Below, one piece after another: positions 17,643 to 29,600 of a stretch of 64,000 bases of DNA. The notes beneath the pieces are model-generated. The model was not told the origin of the DNA and searched no databases. It saw only the letters and a program-made list of their open reading frames with translations. Numbering within the stretch: the stretch's first letter is position 1; each line of letters starts with the position of its first letter. The position numbers were made by a program, and so were the translations under genes. Origin of the DNA: Shinisaurus crocodilurus (lineage: Eukaryota > Chordata > Lepidosauria > Squamata > Shinisauridae); NCBI GenBank assembly GCA_021292165.1, contig CM037878.1, positions 285,271,744 through 285,335,743 of the forward strand, read 5' to 3'.

Positions 17643-20600
17643 GTAATCGAGAAGGCTGAATGGGGCTTCAGGAGGGTGGGGGAGAGAGAAGCGTGGTGGG
17701 GGAAGGAGGACGTTAATGGAAGGAAGCCTGCCAGCGGGAAGGGGCAGGCGGTCTACTGGGCGTGGGGAGCGGGTGGGGTACAGAAGCAAGCACACAGGCG
17801 GCCAGTGCAAGTCCACCTCAACGCCGCCTCTTGAAATCCTCAGGCAGACGGATCCAGAGACTGCTCACGGGCCGCAGGAAAAGATCCAAGCCGGATCAGA
17901 CCGAGGGTCCATCTCGCTCAGCATTCTGTCCCCATCCCCACCGCCTGTGTTGGGGCTTAGCTCGACCTGACAGGGGCAGAGCCCTGTGCCAGAACTATTG
18001 CTTCCCCATCAAACTGGAGTGGAGGGGAGACGAAGGGCGCAATCCTGTGCATGTTTAGACAGGAAAAAAAGTCCTACAGCAACAACTACTACTTATTCTG
18101 GGGTTTGATGGTGAAGCAAGACCTAATCGGCCTTATTACTGCCGTGTACTGGTGTCTTAAGGAAAAACCCACCTTTAATTCATAAATGACCAACTAAATT
18201 ACAGGCCTGTAAAAAAATATTTGTTTATTATATTTGTATCCCACCTTTTTTCCTGCAAGGAACCCAAGGTGGCTTACATAATCCTCCTCTCCATTTTATC
18301 CTCACAACAACCCTGTGAGGTAGGTTAGGCTGAGAGTCAGTGACTGGCCCAAAGTCATCCAGTGAGCTTCATGGCCAAGTGGAGACTAGAACCTGGGTCT
18401 CCCAAGTCTCAGTCCAACACTCTTAAACTACGCCACACTGGCTATGCCAGTGGCATAGCACACTAAAAAACACCACAAAAGGCAGATAACACTGAATGCC
18501 ACAGGCCACGATCTTGCAAAATAGTTTCAAGGGTACCAACAAGAACTCCCCTAGTAGCTAGGAAACAAAGAAAAGATACCTGTTCATTCCTACGCTGTAG
18601 GCAGTCCCAGAGAATATGATCTATTGTCTCTTGCACTCAGCACACATCACAGAGGTCCGAATCTGCCCATACATACATACTACATACAGCAGAATGGCCC
18701 ATCAACACCCGAAGAAAACAGACTTGCTGCGCTTGACTTTGTTGGTTAAAGATCTGCAACTCCCAGCATGCCCCAGCCAGCATGGGAGACATTTTTTCTT
18801 CCTCTCTTATAGTACTAGAACCCAATGGTGTCATCCCATGTAGCTGAGATTCAGGACAGATAAACGGAAGGACTTCTACACATGGTGCATGGTTAAACTA
18901 TGGAATTCGCTACCACAATATGTAGTGATGGCCACCAATTTAGAGGGCTTTTAAAAAAAGGATTGGACAAGTTCCTGGAGGAGAAGGCTGTCAATGGCTA
19001 CTAGTCCTGATGGCTATATGCTACCTCCAGTCTCAGAGGCAGTATGCCTATATACACCAGTTGCTGCTGGGGAACATGGGTGGGAAGGTGCTGTTACAGT
19101 CAGGTCCTGCTTGTGGGTTTCCTGTGGGCAACTGGTTGGCCTCTGTGTGAACAGAATGCTGGACTAGATGGACCTTGGTCTGATCTAGCATGGCCCTTAT
19201 GTTCCTAATGCTGGGAGTTGTAGGATTCTCTCTCTCTAAACATACATGGGATTGTGCCCTTAAAGCACAGCATGAGGAGGATGAGTCTGTGCGTGCTGAA
19301 CTCTCCTGAAGATTTCTCACTCCCCCAAACTATTTTTCCTGGTGGGCCCCTTACTATAAGTAACACACACACACACCCAGTCAGGAATCAGGTGTCAAGA
19401 AAGTGTTTTTGGCCAAAAAAAAAAAAAAAAAAAAAAAAAAAGCACAAAGCTTGAAAAAGGTTAATCCAGGGGTCAGCAAAGTATTGCCCTCCAGGCTCCA
19501 GCACCATCTTTATTTGGGTTCAAAAGAATAGTTTTGTGTTTTGGAACTCAGACCCCACCTCTGCCTTTTACAGTACTTAGGTTTTTAGACAAGTTACTAT
19601 TCTTATAGCCGTGTGGGAAATGAATGTTTTGTGATGGGCTATGCTCACTGTGGCATCTATTTTGTGAGAGTGCCCACTGATGCAAAATGGTTGGGGACCC
19701 TGGTTAATCCCACCTTGTAAATAAGCCCACAAACCTTACTAACCTGAAATTTTTATTGTTTTTACTTACTGGCTAATAATAGGCTATGTTTGGGTATGTT
19801 TCTCTACCAGCTGAGGAGGAGAGGAAACCTGCTCCTCTGTGGCAAGCATGGAAACACCGGATACTGAACTCTTAGCAAGCTACTATAAAATGTGTTGTCT
19901 ACCAAGCGGCTTGGCGGGCAAGGGGCATTGCTGAGGGACAAGCTTCCCTTTCTCCACAGCCAGCAAGGAAACCAAACAGACTGGTGGAGGAGGGATGGAG
20001 AGATCCAACCCTACTCCACCAACCTCCCGGTCGCCTATGGTGACCAGGCAAGTTCTTAAATGCAGGGCTATGTTAATCTCCCTCATTTCAAATCCACCTG
20101 TGCCATATTGGAGTTCAACAACATCTGTGGGGACACCGGTTCCCCACCCCTGGTTTAAGATTTGGTGTTCCATCTTTATAAACCTCTCTTCTGAGCGCTG
20201 CCTTGAAGCCCCGGCCTGTTTGCCTGGAAGGCAACACCCCTTTTCCACATTGTCCAAAACACTTGGGCCAACCTTTGCTGCTTATGAGATGCTACACTCC
20301 GGTAGGAAAATGACATGAGGCAGCAATAATAGCAAGGTGGTTATTCCTGAATTAACTGGTGGAGAATAACCTAATGCTGCCACTCCCCTTTGTCTGTGTG
20401 CATGCAGCCTAACGCTGTGTTAACGTTTCAGCAACAGCAGCATGAAGAAATTTCAGCGAAGAAACTCCGGCTGACCAAACCAAGCAAGTCAGCGGCACTC
20501 CATGTGGATCTGTGCAAGGCTACTTCGCCGGCAGATGCTTTGCAGTACCTGCTTCAGTTTGCCAGGAAGCCGGTGGAAGCGGAAAGTGTGGAAGGAGTTG

Positions 20601-23600
20601 TCCGAATCTTGCTGGAGCATTATTACAAGGTTGGATGAGTGCGGTCCCAACGAGAAACTTTTGCGAAGTTTATTAGCACGGCCTGACAACTGCAGCGACA
20701 GGAGCATCTGTCGCTCTGTTCTATGGGAGACGTTTTGCCCCTACCTGTAAAGCATCTAAGGGTGTAATCCTATGCAAGCTTAGACAGAAAAAAGGCCTAC
20801 AACTCCCAGCATGCCCCAGCCAGCTATGCTGGCTGGGCTGGGGCATGGTGGAAGTTGTAGGCCCTTTTTCTGTCTAAGCTTGCATAGGATTGTGCCTTAA
20901 GTGCTGCTTGTTTTAGTTTTAATAACGTGTTTAATGCTACATTTAAAATGGTCCTTTTTCATGTTTTAGCTGCTTGGATATTTATCTCTTCTTTTAAAAT
21001 TATTTTGTATTGTTGCTGCTTTTAATTTTTTAAAAAAATGGATTTAGTGTATTTTATCGTTGGTTTTATTGTGTTTAGTTTTTATTACATATGTCACCCG
21101 GAAAGCTTCAGCTATAGGGTAACTCATAAATAGCCTAAATAAATAATAAACTGGGAATAAGGTCATTGAAAACAGCCTTATACCGAATTGGACCCCTAAT
21201 CCATCTAGCTCAGAATTGTCTGCTACATTGTCAGGCTGCAGCTCTCCAGGGTTTCAGATAGGATTCTTTGCCAGTCCTGCCTGGAGATATGATTGAGGTA
21301 CTAAAATGATCAAGGGGCTGGAGCAGCTCCCCTATGAGAGCTGCATCTGGGATAGTTTAGCTTAGAAAAATGGTGAGTAAGGGGAGACATGATAGAGGTG
21401 TACAGAATTATGCATGGTGTGGAGAAAGTGAATAGGGAGAAATTTCTCTCACTCACTCACAATATTAGAGCCCACTGGGGGTCATCCCATGAAGCTGATC
21501 GGTGGGAGATTCAGGACAGGTAAAAGGAAGTCCTTCTTCACAAAGTGCATAGTTAAACTATGGAAATTCACTTCCACAAGATGTAGTGATGGCCACCAAT
21601 CTGGACGGCTTTAAAAGGGGATTGGACAAATTCCTGGAAGAGAAGGCTATCAATGGCTTCCAGTCATGATGGCTATATACTTCCTCCAGTCTTGGAGGCA
21701 GTATGCCTATATACACCAGTTGCTGCTGGGGAATATGGGTAGGAGGGTGCTGTTACAGTCGGGTCCTGCTTGTGGGTTTCCTGTGGGCAACTGGTTGGCC
21801 TCTTGTGTGAACAGAATGCTCGGGGCCTGTTCTCATAGCTGCTTCATATGCTGGCTACAGGGGTAAAGCTCAGTCTAAGCTAAGTTAAGAACGCAAGATG
21901 AGCTCTGCTGGATCAGATCAAGGATCCATTCAGTCCAGCATCCTGTTTCCCCAAGTGGCCAACCAGATGCCTCTGGGAAACCCCTGAGCAGGCCATGAAG
22001 ATAAAGACGCTCTCCCATTGTTTTTTTGTCAGCAACTGTGGTTCAGTAGCACAGGGGTGAATTCACCCTGTGGCAGCAGTGAATTCACCCTGTGGTAGCA
22101 GTTTCACTCTTGGCTGGGCTTTTCCCTGCATCCACCAGTGCCCCCGGAGATGGTTGTGAGAATAGGGCCTCTTGTGTGATGTGATGGATGGTGTCAGATG
22201 ACGCTGGCAGGGCCTCTGCAAAAGTGGTGGGGTTGGTGTCAGGTTTGTGGTCCTCAAGATGTGACAGTGACCATTTTAAAGAGGAGCACTTGGAAAAGTT
22301 GTAGTGGGCCCGATAGAGAACGAAAGCCTGTTAGTTTCAGGGCTGTTCTCTTTAGTCTGTCTCTTGTTTCCGCTTTGAGCAAACCTTGGCATCTGAAAAG
22401 CTGAGCCGTTTATCATGCGTTTTGTAAAGTACCCCAAGCATCACCTGGTGTGGAGCGGGCATGGGAGGGAGCAGGGAGAAAAATACTTTTCTGACTCCCT
22501 CCTTTTGTCACCTTAGGAGAATGATCCTTCCGTCAGACTGAAGGTTGCTTCCTTGCTGGGTTTGCTGTCAAAGACTCCGGGGTTTTCTCCTGACTGCATT
22601 CTGGACGATGCCGTTAACACACTCCAAAATGAGAGTATGTGATACCTTTCAGGTGGAATCTGATGTGGGGTTAGGGTCCTTCCAGACTTTACTTGGGGTG
22701 TGTGTGTGTGTTGGTCTTGTGTGAATGCATGAAACTGCCTTATATGGAGTCAGATGACTGGTGTGTCTTAGTCCAGGATTGCTTAGACTGGGCCCCCAAA
22801 TGCAGCATGGCTGGCGTACCACATTTTGATGTAAAGCAGGACACATTACCAGGTAAAAAACACTCCCAAGCCCCCCGTAAGTCTAAAATCCCCCAACTGC
22901 ACGTAAAGCATGTGCTCTCCCATTAAGCTGTTTTCCCATTAGCCAAAGGGAAGCAGGTGTTCTTTTCCTTTGCGCTAAAGGTTATTTCCTTGCTAAATCT
23001 CTCAGGAAGGGCCTGGGGCCTAGTCCAAAATCTCCTTTTCCCTCCTTTCTTTGTTAAGGAACACTGTCTCAAGATTCTGTTGAGGCTGGCCTGGTTTCAC
23101 ATCCTGGTGTGAATTCTGCGAGTCAGTGGAATTCTCTTACAAGCCAACGGAATTCTGCACAATCCCTATTTACCCTTTGTATTATGGGAATGATCAGATG
23201 ATTGTATCGTAGTTGCTACATCCTTACTCTGCAGACTGCCTATATTTCTGACATGGTAGGGGGTAGCTTTTTGGTAGAACACGTGCTTTGCATGGCAAAG
23301 GTCCCTGTTTAAGTTCCCCATATCTCCACTTAAAAAGATCTCAGGTAGTGTGAGGGGAGGGGGACCCTTTCTGAATTCTTTGAGAGTTGCTGCAGTCAGA
23401 TTAGACTGGGGTGGGCCAGTGTGGCGGAGTGGTTAGAGCAGGGCTCTCCAACCTTGGGTCCCCAGATGTACAGCTCCCAGCATACCCAGCATACCCAGCT
23501 AGCATGGCTAATGGCAAGGGATTCTGGGAGCTGTAGCCCAGCAACATCTGGGGACCCAAGGTTAGAGAGCCCTGGGTTAGAGGGTTGGACTGGGACATGG

Positions 23601-26600
23601 GAGATCCAGGTTCTAGTCCCCACTCAGCCGTGAAGCTCACTGGGTAACTTGGGCCAGTCGCTGACTCTCAGCCTAGCCTACCTCACAGGGTTGTTGTGAG
23701 GATGAAATTGGGAGGAGGAGGATCATGTATGTCGCCTTGGGCTCCTTGAAGGAAAGGTGGGGTAGAAATGTAACAAAAAATTAAAATCAGTAAGTGATTC
23801 CGCAGCCTTTGGCCTCATTTCAAAAGCCCTCTGCATATGATTGGCTCAGTCCTCCGGAAAAGAGATCTGTCCCTTCCCTGGCCGCCCACTGGGTGGGAAG
23901 GAAGAAAGGGAAGTGAAAAGGGGGTGGCAGAAAGTGAGAGAGAAGGAGGTGGCAGAAAGAGGAAAGGGGTGGTTCGCCCTACCCACCACTGGCTTTGGCT
24001 CCACCAGCATGTGTCCCTTGACAGATTACCCATGAGGGAATGTGGCCCTTGTCAGAAAAAAAAGGTTGCCCGCCTCTGGATTAGGCAGTACTGGGTTAGT
24101 AGGACCTATGGCTTGACTCAGTATAAGGGAGGTTCATGTGACTTACAGGGTCCTTACCCTAATCTGCTTGTTTGGAAATGCACAGGTTGAGGAAGTACTA
24201 CAGAAGAGGGGTGCAGGAACCAGTACACAGGCAGGCTGTGTTAATTGAAACCCACTGCTTGATGAGTCTTTTATATTTTAGGATATGGTTATCTGACTGG
24301 AAGAGCTGCTGCTATTCTACCTTTATTCCCCCCCCCCCCCGCTTCTCTCCCCCCCACCACCTTTGGTCACAATATTTTGTTTAAAGCTCAAGGCTGTGTA
24401 CATAATGGTTCTCTGCTGGTCTCCCATCCAAGCACTGGCCAGGCCCAGCGGGGTTGCTGCATTGTGTGCCTCCAGACCGTGCCCTGGGGACATGAATATC
24501 AGGGATGGGGGACTCGGACTCCAGGACTCGACTCGTGACTCGGACTGAGTCCCCCCTCTGACTCGAGTCGCACTCGAGTCCCAATATTTTTAATGGGACT
24601 CGAGACTCGACTCGAGACCAAGGACTCGTCAACATCCCTGCTTGATGCCACCTGCAGGTACTGTCTGGACCTAGTTGCAGTAACAATCCAAGTTTATTTT
24701 TTAAAATCATTTTCCTAAAAATGCAACCTTTCAGACATTTTGGGTTTGGCTGCGTCTGCCTGCCTGCTTTGGGGTTCCCTGCCTACTCTGCCTGCCTGGT
24801 CTCTTCTTAACCAGTTCCACAGTTTGAATTGTCCAAGACAAACGCCTTTGCCTGCCTGCTTTGGGGTTCCCCTGCCTCCTCTGTCTGCCTGGTTATTTTG
24901 GGTTTGTCTGCCTGGCCTGTTCTTGTCAAAATCAGTGGCAGAGTTTTGAGATAAAAAGGCACACTTGTGCCTAGAATTTATTTAAGCCACACATCTGAAG
25001 TAGCCTTATTTTGTTGGGGGAAAAAATCCATTGATTTTAATAGGGACTCGTGGGGTCAGCTTTGAGAGTGACTCGGGACTCGTGAGTCACCATTTTGGAC
25101 CAAGGACTTGGACTCGGACTCGAGACTCGGGTCCAAAGACTCGTGACTCGACTCGTGACCAAGGACTCTTCAACATCCCTGATGAATATGTGGAAGCCAT
25201 AATAGCGTTTCCTTTTCATTGTTGTCTTTTAGAGTCCCACCAAGTTCTTGCTCAGCTGCTGGATACCTTGCTGGTGATTGGGAAGAAGCTGCAAGAGAGC
25301 CCTGCGGTGAGGCTGCGCCTGGTCGATGTCGCCTGCAAGGTGATTGGAGCGGATCTGCCAGTGGAAGGCGTCTCCATGGGTTGCTCATCCGGCTCTCCAC
25401 CAGCTACACTGAATTGATTATTGATGTTATGGCGTGGCTTCTTTATCTCGTGCGGCCAAAACAATTTGAAATTGGCTCCTGCAGAACGTTCAGTGGAAGC
25501 TGTGGCTGGTTGAGGGATGGATTAATCCCGCCTTGGCCGGCCAGGTGTCCTCCAGATGCGTTGGACTGCAACTCCCATCATTCCCAGCCAGCGTGCATGT
25601 CCAGTGTGCCACACATCTGGAAAGCACCAGGCTGGGCAGGGCTGGATTAAACCAATTGAAACCTGAAGCTCTAAGGCAGTGTTCTCCAACCTTGGGTCCC
25701 CAGGTGTTTTTGGCCTACGACTCCCAGCATGCCCCAGCCAGCATAGCTGGCTGGGGCATGCTGAGAGTTGTAGGCCAAAAACATCTGGGGACGCAAGGTT
25801 GGAGGACGCTGCTGTAAGGGAACTGTTTTTTTTTTAATTATTTTATTTTTTTGCCATTTGCAAACAGTGTTTTGAGAAGCAGGGCCTGCTTACGCTGTCC
25901 ACCTCAAGCCAACGTGCGCACGTGCAAAACGGCTCGCTGGAGCCAGCCGTTGCTGCGGTGGGCGCCCGCCGGCCATGAGCCAAGTGGGAGACTGAAGAAG
26001 GCATTTTCTGTGGGGCTTGTAAGAAAGTCAGGCCATAGTACAGACAGTGCGCTGCCCTGCCTATTCCCAAGATACCTTGGTGGCGCAAGACCAGGGGTGC
26101 AGGCCAGAGATCCAACCCTCCTGGCATCTCAGTCCGCCCCGCTGGCATTCCCCAGACAGCCATGCCCCCTCCTCTTCCGCCGGCCAGTGATTGCTTGGTC
26201 GTTTCCCAGCTTTTGCGCCGACCTCCCCCAATTCTAAAAGGTTGAAAGCCTCTCCTAAGGCTTAGTTGCTGGCAGTAAGAACTTGAAGCTAAAAGACGCT
26301 GGCATTTCTGGTATTCTGTCCCCCACCACTTTGCCTTTGGTTCCACCCCCCCTTGCCTTCAGCCCCGCCCACCTCTGGAAGGTGCTCCCCCCTCCCCGAG
26401 AGCCCCTCTGAAATTGAAATCAGCCCTTGAGCTAAAAGAGTTTCAACACCCCTGCTGTAGAGGATGTACCTGCTTCTGCCATATTGCGGCCTGCACTTTG
26501 CTGTTCTTCACCCGCTGGCCTCAAAAGTCTACCCAAATCCTTTGAACCTGGTCGTTTCCATTGAAGGAGAACAAAAAAAGCTCTGGCGAACTGGCCACGA

Positions 26601-29600
26601 TGGGACCTGTCTGTTCAGGCAAAGGCGCTTACAAGGGCAGTTCCTTTGCGAGAATAGTTGAAGGGTAGAGGCGCTGACGAAGACCGAGGGTCCCGTGTCC
26701 CAGTAGAGGGGTGAGGAGAGTGGCGCTGGCGGCATACGCCCACCTCCGCCAGATGCTGGGAACAATAAATTGCTGCTCAGACTCCTCCAGCTGGCCTGGA
26801 GAATCCTGACAGGCAAATGCCTGTGTCATGAAAGCTCTGGACTCTCTTCCCCCCGAAGGACAGGAATTCCAAAGGTCGTCTTTTTTTCTTCTTCTTATTT
26901 TTGCCTCTGTTCCTCAGCATCTGATCGATTCCTCCCACGGGGTAAGGAACAAATGCCTCCTGCTGATCGGCTGCCTTGGCACGGTGGAAAAAGGCGCCCT
27001 GAAAGAAGCGGAAGGCCAGCCTCCCAAAGACGTCCAGAAGATAATAGGGGACCATTTTAATGACCAGGATCCTCGGGTGCGGACTGCAGCAATCAAGGCG
27101 ATGGTAGGTGTGGGTGGTGCGCAGTGGTGATTTAGAAGCGTAATTGTAGCGCTAGGAAGGACCCATGTGGTCGCTGAGTCACAATCCTGTGCGTATTATT
27201 CAGTTAAAGCACAATCGTATGCAATTTTAGGGAGAGAAAAGGCCTACAGCTCCCAGTATGCACCAGCCAGCTATGCTGGCTACTGCATTCTGGGAGTGGT
27301 AGGCCCTTTTTCTCTCTAAAATTGCATACAGTTGTGACCTTAGTTAGTTAGTATATTTCCAATCCACCCAATAACTAATGTTCCCTGGGCAGATTACATC
27401 CAGTTAAAAAAATTTAAATGCCATTTTAAAACACAGTTAAACACATATTTACTGAGAAGCATGCTCCACGATGTTCAGTGTGGGGCTTCCTCCCAGGAAC
27501 ATGGGCAGAGCATTGCTGCCTTAAATGTATAATGTATTCAGGTTGCAGAATTTGGCTGTTTGTGATAGTCTTGAAAGATCATCTTTGCACACTGATTTGC
27601 TAATTTATTCAGTCAAGCTTCAGTACTGATATCCTTTATGGCTAAACTCTTGTTGGGATAAGTCTCCTAAGAATCTACCCACTTCATGTTATTTTCTTTT
27701 CTATAATAGATATAAAGATCATCTTCTTTGGCCTCTATAATAACAATTTAGGTGATTTTTATTTTTCCTGTAGCTCCAGCTCCATGAAAGGGGATTAAAG
27801 TTGCAGCAAACCATTTATAGCCAGGTAATTACTATATTACATGTTTGGTGAGGGGTCTTAACTTTAGGCTGGGTCGACAGGAATTATGATTTGCTTAAAT
27901 GTTCCCCAGTGATACCTGTTGCCAACTTCTGGTGCCCTACACTTAAAAAAACAAAACATGAGTCAATGTTATCACTCAACTGTGTATTACTTATTTATAG
28001 TAGTTAGAGTGTTGGACTGGGACTCGGGAGATCCGGGTTCTAGTCCCTGCTCAGCCATGAAACTCACTGGGTGACTTTGGGCCAGTCACTGCCTCTCAGC
28101 CTCACCTACCTCACAGGGTTGTTGTGAGGATAAAAATGGAGAGGAGGAGGAGGATTCTGTAAGCCGCCTTGGGTTCCTTGCAGGAAAAAAGGCGGGGTAT
28201 AAATATAATGAATAAATAAAAATAAATATAATAAGATCCCTAAGCAGATACATTGGCTCAGATTGATCAGCCTTAGTTCACTGTGGTCTATAAATATTAA
28301 GAAAATGTAGAGCAGTCTTGAAAAAGTTGGTCTTTTTGCTGCGTCCCCCACAATGAAGCCTTCATTTCCCTTCTCTCTTTGAGAGAACTTCCTTGAAACA
28401 TTTTATTAAAATTAGTTTTCGCCCGGGAGCAGCTTTCAGGAAAACTCCCTGTAAATTGAATGGTGAGGAAGGTGTGTGTTTCTCTGTCCATCTTAAAGGA
28501 ATACTATAGCCTTGGGAACATTATGATTTGGACTTTACAGAGCATCCTTTGTGGCAGTTGGGTATAAGAACATAAGAAGAGCCATACTGGATCAGACCAT
28601 GGTCCATCTCGTCCAGCGGTCTGTTCACACAGTGGCCAGCCAGCTGCCTGTGGGAAGCCCACAAGTAGGACATGAGTTCAACAGCACCCTCTCGCCCATG
28701 TTCCCCAGCAACTGGTGTCCAAAGGCATTCTGCCTCTGATAGTATACAGCCAGTCAGGACTAGTAGCCATAGATAGCCTTCTCCTCCATGAATTTGTCCA
28801 ATCCCCTTTTAAAACCATCCAAATTGGTGACCATCACTACATCCTGTGGAAGTGAATTCCATAGTTTTATTATGCACTGTGTGAAGAAGTCCATATAGGA
28901 TTGCTGCCAGAGGGTCGAGGGAAGCTGTACCTTCAAAAAATTTGCTTTATTCCTGGCATATCTAGGTAGGGCTGGGAAAGTCCCCTGTCAAATCCCGGAG
29001 AGTTGGTGCCAGTCAACAACCCCCTGGCAGAATTCCTACATGGATTTGGACTGATGGCTAAAGGAATAGAGAGCAGGAAGGAACTGCTCCACACAACGCT
29101 AAATTATGCCTGGTGTGGAGAAAGTGGATAAGGAGACATTTTTCTCCCTCTCTCATAATGCTGGAACTCAGTTCCATCCCATTCATCCCATGAAGCTGAT
29201 TGGTGGGAGATTCAGGGCAGATGAAAGGAAGGACTTCTTCACACAGCGCAGAGTTGGACTGTGGAATTTGCTACCACACAAGTTGGCCACCAATTTGGAC
29301 GGCTTTAAAAAGGGAATTAGACAAATTCATGGATGGACGAAAGGTCTGGCTCAGTATAAGACAGCTTTCTGTGTCTCCCTATAGGGCAGTGTTCTCCAAC
29401 CTCGGGTCCCCAGATGTTTTTGGCCTACAACTCCCAGCATGCCCTGGGGCATGCTGGGAGTTGAAGGCCAAAAACATCTGGGGACCCGAGGTTGGAGAAC
29501 ACTGCCCTATAGGCTTGGTTTCTGGCTTTTTATTTTTTTATCTTTTCTCCAATATATAATAAAATGATCCACTGCAGTTATTGAGTTGGATCCAGATTTA

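Noticed and set aside
22057..22104. 22-bp direct duplication GTGAATTCACCCTGTGG
   Set aside because: A simple two-copy local duplication in intron 2 with no sign of function.
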